This document shows positions 22,842 through 35,289 of a stretch of DNA of 64,000 nucleotides, one piece after another. Position 1 is the stretch's first letter, and each line of letters starts with the position of its first letter. Position numbers and translations under genes: made by a program. Origin of the DNA: Papaver somniferum (Eukaryota; Streptophyta; Magnoliopsida; Ranunculales; Papaveraceae); assembly GCF_003573695.1 (NCBI RefSeq), contig NC_039361.1, forward strand, positions 135,006,777-135,070,776, given 5' to 3'. The notes under the pieces were generated by a model that saw only the letters and a program-made list of their open reading frames with translations, was not told the origin of the DNA and made no database searches.

Positions 22842-23757
22842 TATGAATTCTCAGATACCTAGACGTAGAAAAAACTTGTCAACATCTTGTGAAAATGTTA
22901 TTGTGGTCGGAATAAAACTACAAATTATCATTGCAAAGAGTAATACGTACACAAAGAGTAATCATAAATCACAATGTGAGTTCAGTTATCATATATGAAT
23001 CATACAAATAATCAGAGGTTAGCTACCTACATACAGTTGCATGTGAAGACAATATTTACCCTACTATGACCATTAGAGTTACAAACTCAGTTAACAAAGC
23101 AGTACTGAAAAGAATTACTTACACGGTCGATCTGATCATTCCGCAAAGCAAAACTGACATGGGAATATATGGTTTATCCAGGAGATGAATCAGATGATCA
23201 AAGTAAACCACTTGTTTTGTTTTCTAGGGGGAGGTTAGAAGATTTAAGAGTAGAAACATGAAATGATTTAAGACGAGGGAGATTAACACAGAGGGTAAAT
23301 GGAAATTTGGCAATATTATTACTAATAAATAATTTGGAAAAATATTTAAGAATATATTCTAAATAATTTGGTAAAATAGGAAGGTAAAGATCCATCAATT
23401 TGCATGCTGCACGTTCTATGTTAAGAATTTTCTCAGTCAAATCTTGTTATCCTACTGCATATTGACGGCTCTAAAAGACCGGAGTTAGATGCGATGCAAT
23501 TAATATTCATTCCATCCTGAAGATTTTTTGTGTTCGTACCCGAATTCAGAAAATAAATCAAAATGATAGCTAAAAAGCAGAGTACGCGTTGATGAAGTTT
23601 TTATAAAAGTACTAAAGTAAAAACTAACTTTGTAAAAAGTGGAGTACGTGTTGGTGCAGTTGAAAAATAATATCGTAAGAAGTGGAAGAAGCTGTGGCCC
23701 CAATTAGAATTAAGTGAACAAAAACACATTACTCTATTTGTGTGTTCTGTCCAATTA
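22842..23757. other. Upstream region of CACTA transposase
   Basis: No supported gene. On the minus strand a GTAAGTAATTC donor (about 23120) and an acceptor CTACGTCTAG (about 22860) could bound a leader intron just before the transposase ATG. Two similar blocks, GCAGAGTACGCGTTGATG (about 23577) and GTGGAGTACGTGTTGGTG (about 23639), sit about 60 bases apart. A CACTA end matching CACTAGTAGAG was looked for here and not found. Confidence 0.4.
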
Positions 23758-23762
23758 GAATT

Positions 23763-26049
23763 TGAAAAAGCGGGAGTCTAACAACCACACCCAATATTTC
23801 GCTTAGCAATCTGTATGGACAAACTCCAATATACTTTCTAGAGAATCAAGTAGACATTCAGATTCAATCTAGATAAAAGTATATCAAAGAGTTAATATCT
23901 CAATCTCTCGATTTGATCTATACACAAGCAAATAGAAATCTGCGAGTCTTTATCAAATACTAGAGAGATAACTTGGATGGTACCAAAGACCAATATCCAA
24001 GTGTCAATCAATTTAAATCAACAACCAAAGGTTGGATATTCTAATTGATTGAACCTAACGCACAATCTGTGATATTTCAAAGATAAACAATATAATGCGG
24101 AAATAGAAATGACACAGATACCAGAATTTTGTTAACGAGGAAACCGCAAATGCAGCAAAACCCTAGGACCTAGTCCAGATTGAACACACAATGTATTAAG
24201 ACGCTACAGACACTAGCCTACTTAAAACTAACTTCGGTCTGGACTGTAGTTGAACCCCAATCAATCTCACACTGATCCAAGGTACAGTTGCGCTCCTTAC
24301 ATCTCTGATTCCAGCAGGATACTACGTACTTGATTCCCTTAGCTGATCTCACCCACAACTAAGATTCGCTACGACCCAAAGTCGAATACTTTAATAAAAA
24401 AATGTTTATCACACAGAAAAGTCTATAGTAATAGATAAATCTGTCTCCCACAGAAATACCTACGAGTTTTGTTCCGTCTTTTGATAAATCAAGGTGAACA
24501 GGAACCAATTGATAACCCGGACTTATATTCCCAAAGAACAGCCTAGTATTATCAATCACCTCACAATAAACTTAATCGACGCGACGAAAGAAGATACTGT
24601 GGAATCACAAACGATGAGACGAAGATGTTTGTGATTACTTTTATATCTTGCCTATCGGATATATTAATCTCAAGCCAATCTTTGCGATTGTACTCGTACG
24701 ATAAATATACAAGATCAGATCACACAACGATGAGAAAGTAGTATCGGTCTGGCTTCACAATCCCAATGAAGTCTTTAAGTCGTTAACCTGGTTTAGAAGA
24801 AGAAACCAAAGGTTAAAGGAGAATCGACTCTAGCTATGCAACTAGTATCACACAGAAGGTGTGGGGATTAGGTTTCCCAGTTGCTAGAGTTCTCCTTTAT
24901 ATAGTCTTTCAAATCAAGGTTTGCAATCAATGTTAGCTTGGTAACAAAGCATTCAATATTCACCGTTAGATGAAATGTACGATTTTAGGTTTGTGTAACC
25001 GTACCCAAACATGTACATTTGTTGGTTCAACAGTAGTTAACCAAATGGTTATCCATATGAGCACTTTCATATCAACCAATCTCTTCTTCACCATAACTAG
25101 TTCAAATGACTCAAATGAACTAGTTAGATAGTTGTTCAATTGCAAGGAAATCTTACGTAACTACACTAGACACAGTTGAAGCAAAAACGATTTGATTCAC
25201 TCGAATCGGTTTATGAACTTTATAGCCACGGTTTGCAAACTTGCATTCCTTATTTTATATAAACATGAGTTCACAAACAATCGTATTTAGATATAGCCTA
25301 ACTCAAGTTCGCGGACTTAAGTTCCCGGAAGGAGTTCTCAAACTTCAGCAGATTTTCTCGGGTTGAGAACTTCTGCCAGTTCGCGGACTGAGTTCACTGT
25401 TCTTGTTCCGATTCTCTTGATCAAAAAAGTTCGCAAACTTCGGTTCAAGGAATAAGGACTTATACATATATGTGTTTCCACAACAATTCTTATATCCAAC
25501 AATGGTTATATAATCTAAACTCTCATTTCAATCATTGAAACATTCTTTTATAATGTTATAATAGTCGTTAGACATAAAGAATCGACTATTGTCATCAAAG
25601 CCATTTTCAAAGTGATTGAAACATAACATGACTTTCGTCACTAGGTAAAGATAAGTTTGTCCAAAGCGAAAGCTTACCAACACATATTTCGATAAATAGA
25701 TAGGCGAGATAAACTCGGCTCGAAATAGCAAATGTGTATAATCAAAGTCTATATAGCACAACGACTTTTGTCTCAAGATAGGAGATAGAGTAGATAGACT
25801 TTTGAGTGATATATAAGTTCAAGTCTCAACATACCTTTTAGTTGATGAAGATCCACCAGTTCCTTGAGCATTCCTTCGTATTGTATGATGATCGTCATGG
25901 AGTTCTTGAGCTCAACTACACTTTCTATCCTAGTCCGAGACATTAGCTATAATAGACTAGAAATCAAGACTTATAGTTTTGATCACTAACATTGACAAAC
26001 ATGCTTGAGATAGCAATGCAAGCGAGGTTGACCGAGCAATGCTCTTACA
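23763..26049 (-). repeat. Family-1 LTR (3' LTR of 23763-46748)
   Basis: About 2.29 kb, from TGAAAAAGCGGGAGTC to GCTCTTACA. Minus-strand TATATAAAGG box at 24894-24903. It lacks about 70 bases, present in the partner LTR near 31060-31125, at position 24975. Confidence 0.88.
24894..24903 (-). promoter_or_regulatory. TATA box of family-1 LTR
   Basis: Minus-strand TATATAAAGG. It is identical at 30977-30986 in the partner LTR. Confidence 0.55.
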
Positions 26050-26066
26050 ATATCTCCCCCTTTTTC
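26050..26066 (-). promoter_or_regulatory. Polypurine tract of family-1 element
   Basis: Minus strand reads GAAAAAGGGGGAGATAT directly against the 3' LTR; further purine tracts lie at about 26360, 26400 and 26461. This is the presumed plus-strand primer. Confidence 0.7.
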
Positions 26067-26799
26067 AATTTTAGTGACAAAACTATTAATACATATGGAA
26101 TACAAAAGTAAATACATAAACTTTTGTAGCTCCTATTCCACATGCCTAATCTTTAACATTACTCGAAATCTTCGTCACTTCCAAGTACTCCAATGATCCC
26201 AAAGGTTGTAAGTTCAACATCATCGTTGTTGAAAATTCGTAGCTATAACAATGAGAAAACAAAGTTCTCGACCATTGTTATACAGTGTCATAGTATCATT
26301 ACACAGTATCAAAGTTTAATTGTATCAATAACTTTGACAATAATACTATGGTGATATTATCACTCCCCCTTAGTCAATACTCCATCTCAAATGGAAACCA
26401 CTCCTCCTTACATAATATCCGAAAACCATATGTATTTGTAGTGTGAACTACATATTAATTCTCCCCCTTTTTGTCAATAAAATTGGCAAAGGTACAAGAA
26501 CGGGATCCTAATGAAATTTTCAAAAGAGACATTTCATGACCAAAGGAAGCACATATCAACTTGTTTAGATGCAATCATAAAGCCGAAGCTAAATGCTTTC
26601 ATCAAGGAGTTTATAAAGATACAAGATAACCCCTATAATATTCCACATCCGCACTCCCCACAAAGATTTTTGGCAATTAAGCACAAGTTCAAAAGAACTC
26701 TCCCCCACTTGATGTCATTTCCGAAAGAACAACAAGAGCGACCTTAATTTCGAAAGAAAAGAAGGATTTATTTGGACATAAAAAATCACATACGAGTAT

Positions 26800-27220
26800 G
26801 AATTTGAATCCAAAAAAAAAAAAAAAACTCAATTAAATTAACCAAAAGAGAACCTATGATTAATTTAATCGGAAGTGCTCAACATACGTGAACTTATGGA
26901 GACTCAAAAATTCTCAATTAGATTCATCACAAAAAAACCCATAATTAATCTAATCGGAATACACAACCAAATTAACCACAAAAAGTGATGATTTTGATTG
27001 GTTATGCTCGACATAAGAGAACTTACGGAGAAACAACTAAATTGACCACAAAAGTATGATCAATTCAATTGGTCATGCTCAATCTTTAAGGATTCTCACG
27101 GAGCAACAACTAAGTTAATCATAAAGATATAACCAACTCAGTCGATAGTGCTCAACATAAGAAAACTTACGGAGCCTCACAGTAATACATAAAAGATTAT
27201 GGATCAGGGAAGATCAATAC
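26800..27220 (-). repeat. Degenerate TGCTCAACATAAG repeats in element tail
   Basis: About four spaced units, each with TGCTC(A/G)ACAT, then a TTACGGAG-like stretch, then alternating AATTAATC / ATTGGTTA blocks. The same series appears at 9590-9825 and, in opposite orientation, at 51280-51650. It is non-coding. Confidence 0.6.
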
Positions 27221-27738
27221 TGCGGAATACACAAGGATTCATTCTATTTTCTATCACTATTTGCACAATGACATACAATAGACATCATCCTTGTAAACAA
27301 AAGATTTTAACCTATCTTCTATCAATAATTGACATAATAGGCTTAACTTTTGTATTTGTCAAAAGTCCATTCATTCTTTTATCAATATCTGAATATCGAC
27401 TTACGAAAGACTTTACTTTTGACAAAGTATGGGACAATCATATTTCACGGACGCAAACACACATATCCCGTAACACATTGCAATATATAAAACCATAAAG
27501 ATTAATACTACAAAAATCATCTTCCAAACAATCTTTTAGAATTTAAACAAATAAACCTAAAAACATGAAGATGAAAACGTTGGACATTGCTATGTGTAAT
27601 CACAATAATGGATATACCATACTCTAGTTATTCTTCTAAACAAAACAAGAAAAATAGAAAATTTACTAGGCAATATAGAATTAACAAGCTAAAACACAAA
27701 AGGCAGACTCCAGTGCCATGTCCGAACACGAACTAAGA

Positions 27739-28194
27739 TCATATGGACGGTTCAACATCCTCATGAGTCTTAGGGTCATTCAGCTTGTGATTGACAACAT
27801 TCATTGCATCTTTAGAGAATAGTTTCTCTTTGTGAAGATCATTGATGTGATATCTTATGAGACCAAGGTCAGAAGTAACCTTTTTCAACTCAGTTTTCAA
27901 CACATCGAGACTCTTCATAGTATCAACGATCTGCAGTTTTGCTTCCTCAAAATACTTAAGAAAGTCATGAACCACATCAGCAGAAACTATATCCTCCTTC
28001 TCAGCATCCTCATGAGTATAGGCATAGTAACATGAGGCATTAGGATGATCATCTTCTACTAGAGTTCTTTTCTTCCTTCCTTTGGACTCGAAACCAAAAC
28101 CTTTCTCAAGAAACCCCCTTGCAAAATCACCATAGCGAGATGAAGAAGAAGACATTCTTGATAACCCAGAAAACAACCTAGAGTATGCGTGCAT
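27739..28194 (-). CDS. Extra open frame in family-1 element, unknown function
   Basis: Uninterrupted 151-codon frame; a second in-frame ATG at 28155 begins MSSSSSRYGDFARG and would give 138 residues, an equally plausible start. The N-terminal third is Ser/Lys/Arg-rich with a KGRKKR basic cluster (possible nuclear targeting). The middle has an acidic HEDAEKEDI stretch. Residues about 85-135 form a predicted helical coiled coil. No domain is recognised. It lies downstream of the gag-like gene in the same direction, where autonomous SIRE/Maximus elements have pol and then an env-like frame. The related element at 46769-54886 has no equivalent. It is the only undamaged frame of this size in the element. 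Whether it is expressed cannot be judged. Confidence 0.4.
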   Translation of the reverse strand: MHAYSRLFSGLSRMSSSSSRYGDFARGFLEKGFGFESKGRKKRTLVEDDHPNASCYYAYTHEDAEKEDIVSADVVHDFLKYFEEAKLQIVDTMKSLDVLKTELKKVTSDLGLIRYHINDLHKEKLFSKDAMNVVNHKLNDPKTHEDVEPSI

Positions 28195-28597
28195 GACTTA
28201 CGTAACTCAATAGGTCGGGTACTTAAAAGATTTCTTAGGGAAGGAATTCTAGGTTTTTTCAAACAGTTGACTCGTACCAGAATACAGTTATCCGTGCGAA
28301 TACGACTTGACCCATAAAAAATTTAAAACCAAATACTCTTGTTACATGAAAAACATAAATGGCTCGATAAATTTCATAACTTCAAAGAAGCAATTTAGAG
28401 CACAGGAGTAGTAGGAAACAAGATTTCCAAGAACACTTCCTTAAGATAACAAGGAGCAACTTTAGACACAATAGTTTAGCTATGGACGATAAGAAAATAG
28501 CTCAACTAAACAGAAACAATTTTGCTAAAAGTATACCTGATTATTAACACATCTTACTCAACATGATTTTTATGAGTAAGTTATTTAAACCTTGTGA

Positions 28598-29773
28598 TTA
28601 ATTAGCACAAGTATGAGCTTTAAGCTCATTAAAAGATTTATGTTTATGATCAAGTCTCTTTTTCCTTCTGAATCTAGAGAAGGATCCATTTTGATGTGAG
28701 AAATTATCATAGAACTTACTGTCATCAAAATAAGAGACATAGTTTGAATTCTTACCAGAAGAATTTTGACTTGAGGGGGATGCCATTATGTTGACAATTT
28801 CTTTATATCCTTTAATTATTTTCTTCAGGTTATTTTCATATCATCAATTTTTCTTCTTTCTCCTGGGATTTCGTTTACATTAAGGGTAACGTTATTTCCA
28901 GAGGAAATGACTTGATCTTTCCTTAGACGATGTTTATTAAGACGTCTTTTCTGCTTTTGAGTATTCGAGGAACTCATTGAACTGACCTTCCTGGTAGCAT
29001 ACACAGGGTAAGTACGAAACCAATTGGTTTAGACATACGAATGTTAGTTACACATTTTAGAATTAAGTCAAAGGTGTGTTGAAGCTGAATAAGGGAATTT
29101 TTATTCAACCTAGAATTTCTCTTTTGTTTAGCAGAATCCTTTTCTTCGCAAAAGAGGCATACTTTCTGATCACAAAAGTGATTAGACAGTGTTGTCTTAA
29201 CAACCTCGTTAGGAGATTTCTTCCTTCCATGTGATGCGGAACATCCTTGATTAATGGGGATTTCAGACACATTATTTCTGAATGGAAGGGATTCCGGTTT
29301 TACTTCTGGAGCTGTAACTTTTACAGTTGTAGCAGAAGTACTTGGTATATTAGACTGCATAGAGCATCCTTGAATAAAGAGTTTACTCAAGCGAAGTTCA
29401 ATTTCCAAGGTATCCTTTTTAAGGCTATCCTCAAGAGTCATACGTGAAGAATGATCTTCAGTATTTTCTTTGAATTTGCAGTGTATTACACCAAGAAGAA
29501 CATTGACATGGTGTTTTAACCGATTAAGTCTATCAGCTTGGACTTTAAAAAATTTAGAATCAAATCACTCTCTTCAGATGTTTCCCGTTCATTAATTGAG
29601 ATAGACTCTTTTGAAGGGTAATCAGAATGACACATGTCAGTGTTTATCCGTTTCGTCAGAACACAAGGTTCGTCCATATTCAAAATTGAAGAATCTTTCT
29701 CTTTAATAGAATTAGACGAGACAGAACTTTTATTTCTGGTGACGCGTTTATCACAGATAGTACTCTTGTCCAT
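28598..29773 (-). pseudogene. Gag-like gene of family-1 element (broken)
   Basis: Three consecutive minus-strand blocks: 29773-29516 (Ser/Lys/Asp-rich N-terminus), 29441-28974 and 28786-28598, joined by frameshifts near 29520 and 28970. The region between the first two, read in the shifted frame, is heptad-rich. A CLFCEEKDS segment near 29125-29160 looks like a CCHC zinc knuckle whose His and last Cys have changed. The last block begins MASPSSQ and holds YFDDSKFYDNFS, matching DDNSFYDKFS in the family-2 protein, then a basic RFRRKKR stretch. The first ATG is about 60 bases after the primer site. It would bind and package element RNA if intact; that is inferred from position and motif only. 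Confidence 0.55.
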
Positions 29774-29825
29774 ATAGTCAGATCGCTATAAACACAAACT
29801 TGTAAGTTCTTAAACGTGTTTGCCT

Positions 29826-29837
29826 GCTCTGATACCA
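29826..29837 (-). promoter_or_regulatory. Primer-binding site, initiator tRNA-Met
   Basis: Minus strand TGGTATCAGAGC, two bases from the LTR edge at 29840. Confidence 0.9.
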
Positions 29838-29839
29838 AT

Positions 29840-31642
29840 TAAAAAAGCGGGGGTCTAACAACCACACCCAATATTTCGCTTAGCAATCTGTATGGACAAA
29901 CTCCAATATACTTTCTAGAGAATCAACTAGACAGTCAGATTCAATCTAGATAAAAGTATATCAAAGAGTTAATATCTCAATCTCTCGATTTGATCTATAT
30001 ACAAGCAAATAGAAATCTTCGAGTCTTTATCAAATACTAGAGAGATAACTTGGATGGTACCAAAGACCAATATCCAAGTGTCAATCAATTTAAATCAACA
30101 ACCAAATGTTGGATATTCTAATTGATTGAACCTAACACACAACCTGTGATATTTCAATTATAAAGATAAACAATATAATGCGGCAATAGAAATAACACAA
30201 ACACCAGAATTTTGTTAACGAGGAAACTGCAAATGCAGCAAAACCCCAGGACCTAGTCCAGATTGAACACACAATGTATTAAGCCGCTACAGACACTAGC
30301 CTACTTCAAACTAACTTCGGTCTGGACTGTAGTTGAACCCCAATCAATCTCACACTGATCCAAGGTATAATTGTGCTCCTTACGTCTCTGATCCCAGCAG
30401 GATACTACGCACTTGATTCCCTTAGATGATCTCACCCACAACTAAGAGTTGCTACGACCCAAAGTCGAAGACTTTAATAAACAAATCTGTATCACACAGA
30501 AAAGTCTATAGTAATAGATAAATCTGTCTCCCACAGAAATACCTACGAGTTTTGTTCCTTCTTTTGATAAATCAAGGTGAACAGGAACCAATTTATAACC
30601 CAGACTTATATTCCCGAAGAACAGCCTAGTATTATCAATCACCTCACAATAATCTTAATCGACGCGGCGAAAGAAGATATTTTGGAATCACAAACGATGA
30701 GACGAATATGTTTGTGATTACTTTATATCTTTCCTATCGGAGATATTAAACTCAAGCCAATCTTTGCGATTGTACTAGTATGATAGAATATGCAAGATCA
30801 GATCATACATCTACGAGAAAGTAGTATCGGTCTGGCTTCACAATTCCAATGAAGTCTTCAAGTCGTTAACCTGGTTTAAAAGAAGAAACCAAAGGTTAAA
30901 GGAGAATCGACTCTAGCTATGCAACTAGTATCACACAGAAGGTGTGGGGATTAGGTTTCCAAGTTGCTAGAGTTCTCCTTTATATAGTCTTTCAAATCAG
31001 GGTTTGCAATCAATGTTAGCTTGGTAACAAAACATTCAATATTCACCGTTAGATGAAAACCTGATTTAGATTCAAGCTAATATCTTTCAACCGTTAGATC
31101 GAAAAACCTAGCTTGTTACTTACAAATGAAATGTACGATTTTAGGTTTGTGTAACCGTACCTAAACATGTACATTTGTTGGTTCAACAGTAGTTGACCAA
31201 ATGGTTAGCCATATGAGCACTTTCACATCAGCCAATCTCTTATTCACCATAACTAGTTCAAATGACTCAAATGAACTAGATAGAGAGTTGTTCAATTGCA
31301 AGGAAATCTTATGCAACTACACAAGACACAATTGAAGCTAAAACGATTTGATTCACTCGAATCGGTTTATGAACTTTACAGCCAAGGTTTGCAAACTTGC
31401 ATTCCTTAGTTTATATAAACATGAGTTCACAAACAATCGTCTTTAGATATAACCTAACTCAAGTTCGTGGACTGGGTTCGCGAACTTAAGTTCCCGGAAG
31501 GAGTTCTTAAACTCCAGCAGATTTTCTCGGGTCGAGAACTTCCGCCAGTTCGCGGACTGGGTTCGCGGACTGAGTTCACGGCTTTTGTTTCGGTTCTATT
31601 GATCAACAAAGTTCGCAAACTTCGGTCAAGGAATAAGAACTT
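29840..31642 (-). repeat. Family-1 LTR (5' LTR), proximal part
   Basis: R/U5 and most of U3 of the 5' LTR. It runs into the Gypsy insertion at 31643; the remaining 586 bases are at 46163-46748. The total of about 2.39 kb equals the other family-1 LTRs. TATATAAAGG at 30977-30986 on the minus strand. Confidence 0.88.
31638..31642. repeat. Target-site duplication of Gypsy element (left)
   Basis: AACTT, repeated at 46158-46162 directly after the right LTR. Confidence 0.85.
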
Positions 31643-32028
31643 TATGGATGGGGAAAAACGGTTTGCTGGTTTTTTAGGGAAGTGGAGAGTCGAGCGTAGG
31701 ATCGAGATTCCTCAACCGAGCAAACTGCTGAACCTCGCACAGGTGCACTGCAAAGGGAGTGCTTAGATTCGATAAACCAATCTGTAGGACTCCGGCCTAA
31801 ACCAATTCAATGTTTGTTCCAGATTCAATTCGGTCGCAAAAAGGGAGATGGGTTTATCTGTAGGAGGGAAGCTGAGAATTGTGCGGGATCAAGGATTGTG
31901 GATGTGTTGAAATTTTCTGCAATAATGGTGAACTGTTGAAGTTGAGTTCTGAGAATAAGTTTTAATCGAGTTGTTGACGAATGGTGATTGATGATAATGA
32001 TGACAATCGGTTGTCCTCGATTTGGACT

Positions 32029-32036
32029 TATTTATA
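32029..32036 (-). promoter_or_regulatory. TATA box of Tat-like 3' LTR
   Basis: Minus-strand TATAAATA, at the same offset in the partner LTR (43263-43270). Confidence 0.5.
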
Positions 32037-34139
32037 TTGCAAGAATGATGAACCCCTGATCCCTGTAAGTGCGACGGTTTTTTGAGTGACATAATAGGAA
32101 AGTGGGATATCGTGGTGAAACAAGTTCCAAGTCATGCAGAGTCTTGGTTGATCACTCACCCACTACTTTGATAACTCCTTCAACCGTTTGCACGAGTTAC
32201 TCACATTATCATCGTGGATGTATCCAGGTGACGTAGGCCGCCAGACCAAAACCCTAAGTGACATCCCCCATTTGTGACGTGATTGATGTCTCACGAATCG
32301 TGGAGTCTGCATGACAGACATGTATTTAATTAGTCACGTTGACTGATTTAGACAATGAGTCTAGGTTTTGTTGAATTGAGCATGAATGAAGAATTTCTCA
32401 GTGGAACATTGAGCAAGTATTGCTCGTCAAATTACTGGATATCGATGGTTGGATCAATATTCGAGCAATTGAGCAAGTATTGCGAATTACTGAATATTGA
32501 TAGTTGGATCAACAATTGAGCAATTGCTCAATTCGACGTATTACTGAATATTGATAATGAATCAATATTCGAGCAACTAAGCAAGTATTGCTCAATTCAG
32601 AAAATTATTTAGGGATGTCGTGACCCAATAAAAATATTAATCAAAATGTTGGTAGATTACCAAATATTGTATAATTAATCCGCATGTTGTTTGCTGGATC
32701 AACATAAATTTATTCAGTGTGTGAACATGCTCAAAATGATAATTTATTGAGTGTTTGTTCGAAACCCTAAATTTTTATTGATTGCTCACTAATTGATGGA
32801 TTGCTGAAAATAGGTCATGAGCGAAGGAGGGACCGACCGCATGGGACTATGGACGTCCATGTGATGCCCAATTTCTCGAGTGAGCGTACACCAGGGTCCT
32901 GAGTTGACCGGTTGGTGTAGGAATGACGATTAAATGTTGGTTTCATCATTTATTGAAATAGTTCTCGATTGAGCATTAGGTGATAAAACCTAATTATGGA
33001 AAAGTGAGGGACCGTCCAAGATGGCATGGAACCGGCCCTTGAGGGTGCGGGACCAGTTGATGGTCGATTAAGCAAATCCCAAGTTGTTTGAAAAGAGCTT
33101 GGACCCAATATGAGTAATTACGCAAATTTGGTCAAAATTTGGAAAACGTGTGGGACCAGCTTTGTGCAAGCCCTAGGGACGATCCTGGTCGGTCAAGAGG
33201 GCATGTACGTGTTACCATGGTGTCCGTGTTTCCGTACTGAGAGTTTCAACATTTTCTGATGTGCGTTCGAGCAACATTGTGAATTTTCAGAAAAGTTTCA
33301 TCTTGACTGAAATTATTGATTTTTGCTGGAATGAGCATGTATGCTCAATTGATCAATATTTTATAAATATCAAAATAGAAATATTTTAATATTCTTTTCG
33401 TGAATATCCTGGTCGGTCATGGGACCATGTTGACTTTTGGCTTTTTCATGGTTTGAGCGATATTTTGAGAAAATATGGAGAAATCATGATTTTTGCTGAA
33501 ACAGGGAAGTTTCACAAGATGAGAGAAGTAATAGTTTATGAAAGATTAGGGATTACAAGGTGTGGGACCGGTCACGGCTAGGGCATGGCCTGCCGGCTAA
33601 GTTTCCCGGTCCCGTGACTCCTTTTTTATATTATTATTTTTCATGAAACCACAAAAATATGGAGAAACCATGAGTTTTGCTCAAAGAAGGAAAGTTGCTA
33701 GAATGGAGGAGTCTTCATGGGTTCATGAAAACAACAAAATAAGGAAAATAATGGAGGAAGCATGGGACCGGACACGGCTAAGGCATGGCCGGCCGGTCGG
33801 TGGGCCCGGCCCATGGGCACTTCTCCATTATTTTAATGTCATTCTTTTATCTCTCCTGTTTTGTGCGGGATTCCTCATTCGTCTATATTTTGGATGCTCG
33901 TTCGCGCATTTGGTTGCTCGTTCGTGCATCATGGTTGAGTACACTTGCACCATTTTATGGGACTCACTCAGGAATAGCCCAGATGCCCGATTACTGAGTA
34001 TTTATTACTAATCTATGAAATTCTGTGGAGAATGATTCATGAAATTGAGCAAGAAAAGTGAGTAGTTTATTATTATCAATTCATAGGATCAGTCGTGGAT
34101 TCGACCATGAATTCAGAATAATAATAAAATAGGTATTAC

Positions 34140-34370
34140 CATTCCATGGGATCATGGATTCGACCACAGAATGGGAGTAATAAGATGGGTGGTGATATTA
34201 CCATTTCATGAGATCAGCCGTGGATTCGACCATGAAATATGAGTAATATCTATTACCATTTCATGAGATCAAGCCGTGGATTCGATCATGAAATCGGAGC
34301 AATACATTTATCTATTACCATTCCATAGAACCAGTCGTGAGTTTGACCATGGAATAGGAGCAATAAGATA
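34140..34370. repeat. Direct repeats in Tat LTR
   Basis: Four imperfect copies of a unit of about 60 bases built on TTACCATTTCATGAGATCA, GTGGATTCGACCATGAAAT and a GAGTAATA end (about 34138, 34199, 34251, 34314). They are repeated at 45450-45690 in the partner LTR. Confidence 0.65.
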
Positions 34371-34938
34371 AGATAGATTATTTTCTAGGAATCCAGTGGT
34401 GAATGTCAAGGTAGAATTAATTTATTGCAGAAGGGATATTAGCCAGTTAAAGCGTCATACCCATTCTGAGGTGCATAGTCAGGAAACAGCGGATGTTTGC
34501 CGAAGTCCCGAAGACGTTATTGCTCTCAATCTTATGGAGAACCGCATGGGTCTATACACGGTCTCTCTACATTGTAAGGGAACAATAAGTGTCACCGGCG
34601 TCCTGAAGGCGTTATTGCTCTCAATATTACGTAGAACCTCCCAATCGTTATTTTATGTAGAGGGGGATCTCTCTCATGTAGACAGGGAACAGTGAGTGTC
34701 ACCGACGTCCTGAAGGCATTATTGCTATCAATCTTACGGAGAACCGCCCAATTATGTTATTCTACATAGAGGGCATGATGAAATGCGAGGTATTGAACGC
34801 TCAGCTAGTGGAGGCCTTCCGAAGTGCATAATCATCATGGCTTTGAAAAATATGAATCGTCACATGCCTGAAAGCCGTGTCAGAAACATGTATCATGATT
34901 TTACGGTTTTAACCTTTGTTGAAAATCCACCATCTACA

Positions 34939-34952
34939 TTAAGTCCCTGCTT
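34939..34952 (-). promoter_or_regulatory. Polypurine tract of Tat-like element
   Basis: Minus strand AAGCAGGGACTTAA abutting the 3' LTR. The same motif is in the relic at 15276. Confidence 0.6.
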
Positions 34953-35256
34953 AGTGGGGGACATTCATGTTCCACAGTAAGCATTAAATGGTGATTTTCA
35001 TCCGCCGAGATCAGTGTTGAGCTCACTTGCACAAAGGTACTCTCAGAATCCTCAATTTACTCCAATGGTGTCATCTACGAGTAAATGTTCGGGTGAGGAC
35101 CCTGACAGTGTGATAGAGTGTGATTCCGTGAGCACAGTGAGATGAAGCATCGCTGATTTAGTCGGTCAAAAGTCCAGTTTTGGTCGATTTAGGATTTATG
35201 GACCCAAGCCCAAAAATGGAAACCCATGTTTTGTTAGGTTTTGGAAATAAATTTGA

Positions 35257-35264
35257 TATAAAAG
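35257..35264 (+). promoter_or_regulatory. TATA box of antisense PMD gene
   Basis: TATAAAAG on the plus strand, about 30 bases before a pyrimidine-rich, then GC-richer leader, upstream of a consensus splice donor at 35426. Placement is what a plant polymerase II core promoter would show. Confidence 0.5.
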
Positions 35265-35289
35265 GGAGGAAGCACTAAAATTCTTTTAT

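Larger units (their letters stand above)
31643..34938 (-). repeat. Tat-like LTR (3' LTR)
   Basis: About 3.30 kb; left edge reads TATGGATGGGG where the partner has TGTGGATGGGG, and it ends CCATCTACA. It contains many short GAGCAA / TTGCTC motifs (32380-32600) and a series of four direct repeats of CCATTTCATGAGATCA type (34140-34370). Plus-strand frames at 33643-34011 and 34396-34695 occur in the partner too but simply reflect LTR identity. Confidence 0.9.

Noticed and set aside
22842..23762. Right terminus of the CACTA element
   Set aside because: Looked for CTCTACTAGTG or dense GCGTGTC repeats here and in 54892-56347; none found, so no end was called.
33643..34011. 122-codon plus-strand frame, with a counterpart at 44953-45312
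   Set aside because: Both lie at the same place in the two Tat LTRs, so similarity is due to LTR identity. Codon content is unremarkable, the copies differ by frameshifts, and no domain is seen.
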